This document shows positions 35,179 to 42,393 of a stretch of DNA of 64,000 nucleotides, piece after piece. Both the position numbers and the translations under genes were made by a program. How positions within the stretch are numbered: position 1 is the stretch's first letter; each line of letters begins with the position of its first letter. This stretch comes from F22 sp963668535 (GTDB lineage: Bacteria; Bacteroidota; Bacteroidia; Bacteroidales; Bacteroidaceae). The notes under the pieces were generated by a model, which did not search any database, was not told the origin of the DNA, and saw only the letters and a list, made by a program, of their open reading frames with translations. Location of the stretch: contig OY764867.1 in the NCBI GenBank assembly GCA_963668535.1, positions 806,001 through 870,000 on the forward strand, read 5' to 3'.

Positions 35179-35210
35179 TTTGGTCAACTCAAAAAAAACT
35201 GCCATATTTG
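35179..35210 (+). promoter_or_regulatory. Promoter of the first tRNA-Lys
   Basis: TTTG, 20 bases, CATATTTG. It begins at the stop codon of the AI-2E permease gene, so the tRNA is transcribed independently. Confidence 0.75.
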
Positions 35211-35256
35211 CATCCGCAATCAGGAATGAGAGCACGTACGAAAGTACATAAGGTTA

Positions 35257-35329
35257 GATTCGTTAGCTCAGCTGGTAGAGCACAACACTTTTAATGTTGG
35301 GGTCCTGGGTTCGAGCCCCAGACGGATCA
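35257..35329 (+). tRNA. tRNA-Lys (anticodon TTT), copy 1
   Basis: A 73-base cloverleaf: acceptor GATTCGT/ACGGATC, D arm GCTC-AGCTGGTA-GAGC, anticodon stem CAACA/TGTTG around CTTTTAA (anticodon TTT) and T loop TTCGAGC. CCA is not encoded. Ten bases upstream ends a GTAC-GAAA-GTAC hairpin (35236-35247) also found before copy 2. Confidence 0.96.
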
Positions 35330-35332
35330 CTT

Positions 35333-35367
35333 AAAGAGATAGCTTAATTGTTATCTCTTTTTTTTGC
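35333..35367 (+). terminator. Terminator after tRNA-Lys copy 1
   Basis: A 9-bp stem (35333-35341 with 35352-35360) followed by a run of T residues, starting four bases after the mature 3' end. Confidence 0.85.
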
Positions 35368-35462
35368 TCCAAATACGATATTTAATTTTTGATCCCCTTG
35401 TCGTAGATTTTATTGTACACAATATTAATTACAATCAGGAAGCAAAAAAAAGCAACAATATA

Positions 35463-35494
35463 TTTGGTAGTTTTAAAATAATCACCGATATTTG
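35463..35494 (+). promoter_or_regulatory. Promoter of the second tRNA-Lys
   Basis: TTTG, 20 bases, GATATTTG. Spacing and downstream leader match the promoter of copy 1, which shows the duplication included the promoter. Confidence 0.7.
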
Positions 35495-35542
35495 CACCCG
35501 CTAATCAGGAATGATAGCAACGTACGAAAGTACATAAGGTTA

Positions 35543-35615
35543 GATTCGTTAGCTCAGCTGGTAGAGCACAACACTTTTAATGTTGGGGTCCTGGGTTCGA
35601 GCCCCAGACGGATCA
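35543..35615 (+). tRNA. tRNA-Lys (anticodon TTT), copy 2
   Basis: Identical over all 73 bases to copy 1, 286 bases downstream. The leader, including the GTAC-GAAA-GTAC hairpin (35522-35533), is nearly identical. The sequence after the gene is unrelated to that after copy 1. Confidence 0.96.
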
Positions 35616-35660
35616 CTAAAGGGTCTGACAACAAAAGACATAAGTCAGAAAGAAACAACA

Positions 35661-35696
35661 AAACTCCTAAAGTATAACGCTTTAGGAGTTTTTTTA
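35661..35696 (+). terminator. Terminator after tRNA-Lys copy 2
   Basis: A 12-bp perfect stem (35661-35672 with 35680-35691) with a 7-base loop and a T run. Its end touches the stop codon of the primase fragment on the other strand. Confidence 0.85.
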
Positions 35697-36200
35697 TGTC
35701 CTTATACCAGCCAAATTTCGACATCGTTTCGACAGGAAAACACACCCACGTCGATACAAGTGATCACTAATCTTAGCAATCGCTTCAATCACTCGCTTCT
35801 GACCAGCGACTTTTACAGGCACATCTGCTCCAGCAGGAATACATCCCAAGATGTACCCAACAAAGTCCTCACACAAATCTTCTACACATGTAGAAGTGCT
35901 TGAAGCAGACAACAGAAACTCTGCGGGATCCACTCCTTTGGGCAGTCTCACTACATCCACGACCATGCCGCCTGCTAGCAATACATCAATGGCTCGTACG
36001 GCGGCTTTCTGTCCGGGGGCATCCCCATCAAAGAGGACTACTATGTGCTTGGTATATGGCTTGAGCAGACGTACTTGTTGCGCAGTGAGTGCGGTGCCAC
36101 AAGTGCCCACAGTATTGGTGTAGCCATGCTGATGCATGGTGAGCCCATCGTTATATCCTTCTACTAGATAGCCCGTTTGCTGTTTGCGTGCTGCATCTTT
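35694..36200 (-). pseudogene. DnaG-type primase fragment, Toprim domain only
   Basis: An open frame of 292 codons runs 36572-35694, but only about the last 165 residues resemble a protein family. They show the Toprim catalytic core of DnaG: YLVEGYNDGLTMHQ (catalytic Glu), GTALTAQQVRLL, VLFDGDAPGQKA (DxD) and VDPAEFL, then the helical part that follows it. The zinc-binding N-terminus, most of the RNA-polymerase core and the helicase-binding C-terminus are missing, and the frame stops at the tRNA-Lys terminator. GC content is clearly above the flanks. It is most likely a decayed piece of a mobile-element or phage primase; a recent N-terminal fusion is less likely. Confidence 0.7.
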
Positions 36201-36510
36201 CTGGGTCTCCTCCAGACTAGTGGGGACGTCTTCTATGGGGATATCGAATGGTTTTGTGCACACGAAACTGGATGGTGTCTGCTTGTGGATGAGGGCGAGA
36301 ATGTAGCACCGCAGCATGTTGAGTAGATGCTGCAGGATGAGATCGAGCGGTCCACATGGCCGATTGTTGTGGTGGGGCATGTGGTGTACTTGGACTAGCC
36401 CCAGTAGATTGTCATAGGGTTGACTAGTCAATGACGCTCCCTCACTGCGGGGAAGCGGAGTGGATAAATGGATCATTGTTTCTGTTTTTTTGTTTTTTTG
36501 TTTCAAAAAC

Positions 36511-36549
36511 CCCTCCCCACCCCAAACCCTAGGTATTAGGTGGGGAGGG
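36511..36549. repeat. GC-rich inverted repeat
   Basis: An 11-bp perfect, purely G/C-plus-T/A stem (36511-36521 with 36539-36549) with a 17-base loop, followed on the minus strand by GTTTTTG. It can act as a terminator for minus-strand transcription coming from the regulator-like remnant. Confidence 0.55.
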
Positions 36550-36713
36550 CAGGTTTGTATATAGAACTGCATAGTTATCTCTATCTATATCTCTATCTAG
36601 TGAAGATTGTAGCAGTTTGTGCTAAAAGCAGTAAAACGGCTATTTGCTACAAATGGGTACAATTTGTATCATTTTGTACGTTAGCGCACCCTTGTTTACC
36701 TACTCAAATCGGG

Positions 36714-37198
36714 CTAATCCCCCTGTTTATCGTCGATTGGCTTTCTTCGACATGTGTATAGAGTGGCCCTTCTGGCACGACGCTTTACTCGCTGTCGGTG
36801 GGCGACTACATCCTTGCTCTTGTAGTCAATATGCCTTTGTATAAAGGCTTTCGAGCGGAAATTCTTGAAAATCTTAGTATAGGCTGGAGGGACAAATACA
36901 AGGGCCATGTTGGCCTTTTTATTGAGGACGTCCATATGGTACTTTCAGCAATGAAAAGTGGGCAAAACACCCAGTATATCAGGGATCTGACTAATGTTCG
37001 AGTGATTCTGACGCACGACATGATGTAGCCATCATGGATGCTCTGCACGGTCAAAATGTGGTACTTTTCCATCAGAAATAGGGTGAATATCTCCATTTTG
37101 ACGAGTTTGAGTATGCCAGCATGTACATAACTGGTAGAGCGGTTGATGCGACGGGCCACGTCAATTTCGAGGCCATCATCATACACGATGTGCTGATT
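36714..37198 (-). pseudogene. Frameshifted remnant of a gene with a helix-turn-helix-like segment
   Basis: Two minus-strand frames join end to end. The first (from about 37198) reads VYDDGLEIDVARRINRSTSY and on to a KMEIF turn, resembling a MarR-like or phage helix-turn-helix. The second (36935-36714) is very basic (DVVAHRQRVKRRARR). A shift near 36940-37080 separates them. Codons are GC-rich, like the primase fragment and unlike flanking core genes. I do not recognise the family. The stretch 36573-36713 holds no gene, only a short imperfect TATCTC-type tandem repeat (36576-36600). Confidence 0.45.
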
Positions 37199-37267
37199 GT
37201 GGACTTCCTAAAGTTTGAATTTATCATAATCTTTTCCTTAAAATAGTTCGTTATCTATTGAAAAATC

Positions 37268-37345
37268 GCAAGCGCTTGCGATTTGCTAGACATTGGGATG
37301 ATTAGCTTTTTGCAAGCACTTGCGTTTTGGGTTGCAAGCGCTTGT
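37268..37345. repeat. Three phased copies of a GCAAGCGCTTGC palindrome
   Basis: Copies lie at 37268-37279 (inside a 22-bp perfect palindrome, 37263-37284), 37312-37323 (one base changed at the centre) and 37334-37345 (last base changed). Start-to-start distances are 44 and 22 bp, so all lie on the same DNA face. A minus-strand -7-like box (TATTTTTG, 37347-37354) abuts copy 3. They look like operators of a LacI-like or other dimeric repressor, or iterons of a replicon. Confidence 0.65.
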
Positions 37346-37640
37346 ACAAAAATACGAAAAAGTGAAGTGATTCGTCGAAGATTTGTGTTGTATGTTTGTT
37401 GTTTTTGATAAAAATCGCACGTTATTTTTTTTTGCGCAAAATTTCTCCAAAAGCGATAAAATTTATTGGGGATTTTTTCGATTACTCGTTTTTTTTGTGG
37501 ACATTTGTGGTGTCTTGGGTTGGAAAGGAGTTGGAACGGACAACGCTACCTGCTACAGATAGCGAACAAAAGCAAATTGTTTAATTACAATACTTTAGGA
37601 TATAAAAGAAGTGACCCAATCCCGATCACTTAGAAAGCAA
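37346..37640. other. AT-rich gene-free end of the island
   Basis: No believable gene is seen. There is a 12-bp palindrome TTTTGCGCAAAA (37430-37441), a second copy of AAAAATCGCA (about 37409), and a GATCACTTA (37624-37632) that matches the 3' end region of tRNA-Lys copy 1. A 62-codon plus frame (37396-37584) has a phenylalanine-rich composition typical of chance AT-rich frames. Confidence 0.5.
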
Positions 37641-37670
37641 AAGAGGCTCTCTTTGTACAGAAAGCCTCTT
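37641..37670 (-). terminator. Terminator of ldhA
   Basis: A 7-bp stem (AAGAGGC with GCCTCTT) with an inner CTTT/AAAG pairing, followed by TTTTGCTTT on the minus strand, 25 bases after the ldhA stop. Confidence 0.75.
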
Positions 37671-37694
37671 CTTTTATTTATGCACTAGTCTCAA

Positions 37695-38690
37695 CTAGCT
37701 TTTAACTTCATTCTCCAATTGTACTCCATCTACATAATCTTGGATATTTTGCAATGTTGTGCTTGCAATGTTGTGCACAGCTTCGCGAGTAAAGAAAGCT
37801 TGGTGAGAGGTAACAATCACATTATTAAAGGAGAGCAAACGTGCCAAGACATCATCATCAATCAAACTATCGCTCTTGTCTTCAAAGAAATAGTTAGATT
37901 CCTCTTCATACACATCTAGTCCAGCATAGCCAATCTTCTTAGACTTAAGTCCTTCAATTAAAGATTCTGTATGAATCAAGCCTCCACGTGATGTATTAAT
38001 AAGCATCACCCCTTTCTTCATTTTGCTGATTGCCTCTTCATTGATGATATGCTGTGTATCGGGCAATAATGGACAATGCAATGAAATAATATCTGAATTT
38101 CGATACAATTGATCCAAAGTTGTGTAAGTCACTCCATGTTTCATGGCAAAAACTTCGTCAGGGTACACATCATAAGCCAACACCTTCATACCAAAGCCAC
38201 GCAGAATCTTAATCAGAATCTTTGCGATCTTACCCGTACCAATAATTCCAGCAGTTTTATTGTACATATCAAATCCCAACATCCCATTCAAAGAAAAATT
38301 ACCATCTCTTGTACGCCAAGTAGCTCTTGGTATACGACGGTTTAAGGCAAGCATTAACGCTACTGTATGTTCCGCCACAGCATATGGAGAATAAGCAGGC
38401 ACACGTACAACTTTCATGTTATATTCTTCCGCTGCTTTAATATCTACGTTATTGAAACCAGCACATCGCAAAGCAATAATTTTCACACCATTTGCAGCGA
38501 GTGCCCCTATAACCTCCTTATCAACAGTGTCATTAACAAAGACACATACAGCATCGCACCCTTGAGTTAGCATCACATTATTCATACTAAGATGCCCAGT
38601 GTGAAATTTCAGTTCAAAATTGAACGTCTCATTCATTTGTTTAAATGAATCCTTATCATAAGGTTTGGAATCAAAAAAAGCTATCCTCAT
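37695..38690 (-). CDS. ldhA: D-lactate dehydrogenase (2-hydroxyacid dehydrogenase)
   Basis: This 331-residue NAD-dependent enzyme reduces pyruvate to D-lactate in fermentation. The nucleotide site is GIIGTGKIAKIL, the substrate arginine is in NTSRGGLI, and the catalytic His is in TSHQAFFT. The N-terminus MRIAFFDSKPYD is typical of D-lactate rather than 3-phosphoglycerate dehydrogenases. Start is the ATG at 38690; a TTG six bases upstream is in frame. A -7 box TATCTTTG lies at 38763-38770 on the minus strand. Confidence 0.94.
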   Translation of the reverse strand: MRIAFFDSKPYDKDSFKQMNETFNFELKFHTGHLSMNNVMLTQGCDAVCVFVNDTVDKEVIGALAANGVKIIALRCAGFNNVDIKAAEEYNMKVVRVPAYSPYAVAEHTVALMLALNRRIPRATWRTRDGNFSLNGMLGFDMYNKTAGIIGTGKIAKILIKILRGFGMKVLAYDVYPDEVFAMKHGVTYTTLDQLYRNSDIISLHCPLLPDTQHIINEEAISKMKKGVMLINTSRGGLIHTESLIEGLKSKKIGYAGLDVYEEESNYFFEDKSDSLIDDDVLARLLSFNNVIVTSHQAFFTREAVHNIASTTLQNIQDYVDGVQLENEVKS

Positions 38691-38762
38691 AATCAATACT
38701 AATTAGTTATATTTTAGTCTATTCTTTTATTTACTTCTATCTATAAGTTTTTCCACCTGCAA

Positions 38763-38770
38763 CAAAGATA
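38763..38770 (-). promoter_or_regulatory. -7 box for ldhA
   Basis: Minus-strand TATCTTTG about 73 bases before the ldhA ATG; no clear TTTG at the right distance. The rest of the 367-base gap 38691-39057 is AT-rich, with the divergent -7 box at 39003 and no gene. Confidence 0.5.
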
Positions 38771-39002
38771 ACAACAAAATACATATAGACGACATAATCT
38801 ATTCAATATTTCTAATGATACAGAAGGTACAATTTGCTTCTTATCAATAAAGCCACAAGAGAACACATTTTTTCAATGTTGTATATTTTATGTATCCAAC
38901 TGAAACACTTCCTAGCTTAATCCAGTAACACGACATAGGTTTTTCTAAATATTTTATGACTATTTGACGCATACACTTGACTGATTACTAAAAAAAAGAT
39001 TG

Positions 39003-39010
39003 TATATTTG
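39003..39010 (+). promoter_or_regulatory. -7 box for the C1 peptidase gene
   Basis: TATATTTG on the plus strand with a TTG 23 bases upstream (38977-38979), a slightly long spacer. It ends 47 bases before the start codon. Confidence 0.55.
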
Positions 39011-39057
39011 TACCACAGTAAAAAGAAGTTGAACATTAATATCGAAACCAAAGCCGT

Positions 39058-40245
39058 ATGAAAAAGATCTTCGTACTAGCGCTTGTTGCTCTTTGCACAC
39101 TTAATGTAAGCGCGAAAAGTCCTAAAAAAGACAAGGAAAAAGAAGGCTACAAATTTACTACAGTAAAAGCCAATCCAATCACATCAATCAAAAACCAAAA
39201 CCGTTCTTCGACTTGCTGGAGCTTCTCTGGCCTAGGTTACCTAGAGTCTGAATTGCTTCGTGAAGGTAAGGGTGAATATGATCTATCTGAAATGTTTGTT
39301 GTGCACCACACTATGCTTGACCGTGCAGAACACTACGTTCGTCTTCACGGAGATTCTTCATTTTCTCCTGGAGGTAGCTTTTACGACATTATCTACTGCC
39401 TTAAAAACTACGGTTTAGTTCCTCAAGAAGCCATGCCAGGTATCAAATATGGCGAAAAACTACCAGTACATAATGAACTAGATGCTGTAGCTAAAGCTTA
39501 CATCGATGCCATTGCTAAAAAGCCACATAAGAAACTAACTCCAGTATGGAAAGAAGGTCTTTGTAAGATTTACGATAACTATCTTGGAGAATATCCTCAA
39601 AAATTCACTTATAAAGGTGTAGAATACACTCCTAAGACTTTTGCTGCAAGCCTTGGCTTGAACGCAGATGATTATGTATCTATCACTAGTTACACACATC
39701 ACCCATTCTACACTAAGTTCGCATTGTTGATTCAAGACAACTGGAGAATGGCTCTTTCATACAATTTACCTCTTGACGAAATGATGCGCGTTATGAATAA
39801 AGCAGTAGAAAACGGTTATACATTTGCTTGGGGTAGTGACGTTAGTGAATATGGATTTACTCGTGACGGTATCGCAGTACTTCCTGATGTAGACAATGCA
39901 GACCTAACAGGTAGCGATATGGCTCACTGGACAGGCCTTCGTCCTTCTGAAAAAGCTAAAGAACTTGCTGAAAAACCATGCAAAGAGCTTGAAGTGACTC
40001 AACAAATGCGTCAAAAAGCATATGATAACTGGGAAACAACTGACGACCACGGTATGATTATCTATGGTATTGCAAAAGACCAAAACGGTAAAAAATACTT
40101 CATGGTCAAGAATTCATGGGGTACTAAGAACAAATACAAAGGAACTTGGTACGCTTCTGAAGCATTTGTTGCTTATAAGACAATGAACATCTTAATCAAC
40201 AAACATGCAATTCCCGCAGACATTCGCGAAAAAATGGGACTATAA
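39058..40245 (+). CDS. Secreted C1-family (papain/bleomycin-hydrolase-like) cysteine peptidase
   Basis: This 395-residue protein has a signal peptide (1-19). The catalytic cysteine is C53 in RSSTCWSFSG, the His is in DDHGMIIYG and the Asn in VKNSWG. The length and the insert between the Cys and His halves fit the C1B aminopeptidase C/bleomycin hydrolase group, but the signal peptide points to the periplasm or outside rather than the cytoplasm. It probably helps with peptide breakdown. Its last 41 bases overlap the next gene. Confidence 0.9.
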   Translation: MKKIFVLALVALCTLNVSAKSPKKDKEKEGYKFTTVKANPITSIKNQNRSSTCWSFSGLGYLESELLREGKGEYDLSEMFVVHHTMLDRAEHYVRLHGDSSFSPGGSFYDIIYCLKNYGLVPQEAMPGIKYGEKLPVHNELDAVAKAYIDAIAKKPHKKLTPVWKEGLCKIYDNYLGEYPQKFTYKGVEYTPKTFAASLGLNADDYVSITSYTHHPFYTKFALLIQDNWRMALSYNLPLDEMMRVMNKAVENGYTFAWGSDVSEYGFTRDGIAVLPDVDNADLTGSDMAHWTGLRPSEKAKELAEKPCKELEVTQQMRQKAYDNWETTDDHGMIIYGIAKDQNGKKYFMVKNSWGTKNKYKGTWYASEAFVAYKTMNILINKHAIPADIREKMGL

Positions 40246-42316
40246 ATTATGCCCATCATGTTATACACACAAGCAATCTACCGCAAGGTGGGTTGCTTGT
40301 GTGCTGTTTATAGGTATCTGTATACCATCTATATTTGCTCAAGAGAACACTCGAAAAAGTCTTTTCTTAGAAGAGCTGTACGAAGACAATCTTCTAGATG
40401 AACAACAATATGAGAATTGGGAAGATAGCACATATATACTTCCCCAACACATCAATTTGAACACCGTAGATGCCCAGACTCTTCGTACTCTGCCCTTTCT
40501 TTCCGAACGACAGATCAACGACATTATTATGACGAGGGACTTCCAAGGACACTTTACATCTATAACAGATCTACGACTTATTCCTTGCATCTCACCACAC
40601 ACCTACACCCTATTACAGCAATACTGTACCATTGCGCAAAAATCCCCACATACAATAGCTTGGCACGACATACTACACAAGAGTAAGCACCAAATAATCT
40701 CTCAGATAAACATTCCACTATACAAACGCCAAGGCTACCTCTATACTTCTCAAAAAAACAAATCTCCATTTTACCTAGGATATCCGTGGAGTCATTACAT
40801 ACGCTATAATGGGCACTATCACAAACAAATATATTGGGGATTCACCTTAGCCCAAGGAGCTGGTGAACCATTTTTCATAGCCAATCAAAATCGATATGAC
40901 TACATCGGTTACTACTTCTTACTACAAGACAAGGGAAGAATACGCCAGCTGGCCCTAGGTAAATACAGCGTACATTTTGGCCTAGGGCTTATAATCAATC
41001 AAAATCTATTGCTCGGCAAAGGGGAAGGACTAGAAGCTAAGCAAACACTAAAACCTTTATTTAGCAAACACAGCAGTAAAAGTGAAAGTAAATATTTAGA
41101 AGGAGTAGCGACCGATCTTGAAGTGACTCCCAAAATTCATGTAGCAGCATTTGCTAGTTACAGGCATCTTGATGCATCAATCAAGAACAACACGATACAA
41201 TCCATACAAACAACAGGTTATCACCGAAGTATCCGTGAAATCAACCGCAGAGGACAAGCTCAACAATACACCATTGGCGCACGCACTTACTATCGTCCAA
41301 AAGAACAAGTACAAATAGCCTTACATGCTTTATACACATCCTACGATAAATCCTACAATCCACCTATAAGATACTACAACAAATATTATTTTCGGGGTAC
41401 ACACATTGCCTTTGTGGGCACAGATTACTATCTACATAAAAAGAATTGGTATATCTCTGGTGAAATAGCCACGAGCCAGAATGGTGGAATAGCCCTGCTA
41501 CAAACGGCAGAAATAGATGTCAATAAATTTCTTAGATTAAACATTGCACTCAGATATTATGGTGTGCATTACAAACCAATCTTTGGCCATAGTCTCTCTG
41601 CTGGCTCTAGAGTTCAAAACGAAGCAGGGCTATATATTGGAGTCCATTATCTACCATGGGAACATGGAGAAATAAGCGGATACGTGGATATATATCACTC
41701 TCCCGAACCGACATATGGCACTGCCACAGCCGCTACAGGATCTGACTGCATGCTCCAATTGAAACAACAACATAATATCTACACACATATATTTCGATAC
41801 AGATGGCAACAAAAAGGGAAAAACATACCTTTGTCACAAACGCCTCGTGAGACCACACAAATAATCTCTCCATATCACAAACATCAGTTCAAGTATCAAA
41901 TAATACAAGCCCTTAATTCGCATTGGCAAAATCAAGCCAAGATATATGCCACTATTACAGGATATCAAGACACCCATTTCACACAAGGGCTACTAGGTCT
42001 CGTTAGTTCTCGCTACCAAAATGGACACTGGATACTATGTGGACAACTCGCCATTTTCAACACCGATGACTACAACAGCAGATGCACTATATACGAACCA
42101 TCCACCCAATATGATTTTTATTTTCCTTCTTGCTTTGGCCAAGGTCTACGGACTGCACTTATCGCCCAATATACAATGTGCCATAACCATCTACGGTGGA
42201 GCCTAAAAGCTGGACACTTTCATTATTTTGACCGTCTTTATATAAGCAGTGCACATGATGCTATAGCCGCTCCCTATAAAACAGACCTCACCATTCAATG
42301 CAAATGGACATGGTAA
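40205..42316 (+). CDS. Helix-hairpin-helix outer-membrane beta-barrel protein
   Basis: This 703-residue protein has a signal segment (about 28-46, VACVLFIGICIPSIFAQ), then a ComEA-type helix-hairpin-helix region (about 80-145: INLNTVDAQTLRTLPFL, DLRLIPCISPHTYTLL). About 550 residues of alternating aromatic-rich strands follow, like an outer-membrane barrel (YIGYYFLLQDKG, FGLGLIINQN). The combination is known in Bacteroidetes but its function is not established; DNA binding or uptake at the surface is only a guess. The start is the ATG inside the C1 gene, since no other in-frame ATG precedes the signal segment. Confidence 0.8.
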   Translation: MQFPQTFAKKWDYKLCPSCYTHKQSTARWVACVLFIGICIPSIFAQENTRKSLFLEELYEDNLLDEQQYENWEDSTYILPQHINLNTVDAQTLRTLPFLSERQINDIIMTRDFQGHFTSITDLRLIPCISPHTYTLLQQYCTIAQKSPHTIAWHDILHKSKHQIISQINIPLYKRQGYLYTSQKNKSPFYLGYPWSHYIRYNGHYHKQIYWGFTLAQGAGEPFFIANQNRYDYIGYYFLLQDKGRIRQLALGKYSVHFGLGLIINQNLLLGKGEGLEAKQTLKPLFSKHSSKSESKYLEGVATDLEVTPKIHVAAFASYRHLDASIKNNTIQSIQTTGYHRSIREINRRGQAQQYTIGARTYYRPKEQVQIALHALYTSYDKSYNPPIRYYNKYYFRGTHIAFVGTDYYLHKKNWYISGEIATSQNGGIALLQTAEIDVNKFLRLNIALRYYGVHYKPIFGHSLSAGSRVQNEAGLYIGVHYLPWEHGEISGYVDIYHSPEPTYGTATAATGSDCMLQLKQQHNIYTHIFRYRWQQKGKNIPLSQTPRETTQIISPYHKHQFKYQIIQALNSHWQNQAKIYATITGYQDTHFTQGLLGLVSSRYQNGHWILCGQLAIFNTDDYNSRCTIYEPSTQYDFYFPSCFGQGLRTALIAQYTMCHNHLRWSLKAGHFHYFDRLYISSAHDAIAAPYKTDLTIQCKWTW

Positions 42317-42393
42317 TAATAAAATAGCATCACCATTAAACCATTTAAGCAAACACTTATCTAAGAAACAATAACAACAAACGAATCAGTACA

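Noticed and set aside
35257..35615. The two tRNA-Lys genes as attachment-site duplicates of one integrated element
   Set aside because: The repeat includes the promoter and the full tRNA rather than only the 3' end, and the 213 bases between them hold no element, so a plain tandem duplication is simpler.
36576..36600. Short TATCTC-type tandem repeat as a CRISPR or phase-variation tract
   Set aside because: Only about two imperfect units, not linked to an intact gene. No CRISPR array was seen anywhere in the window.
37396..37584. A 62-codon plus-strand frame in the AT-rich end of the island
   Set aside because: Phe-rich composition over T-runs, no family match and no promoter; probably chance.
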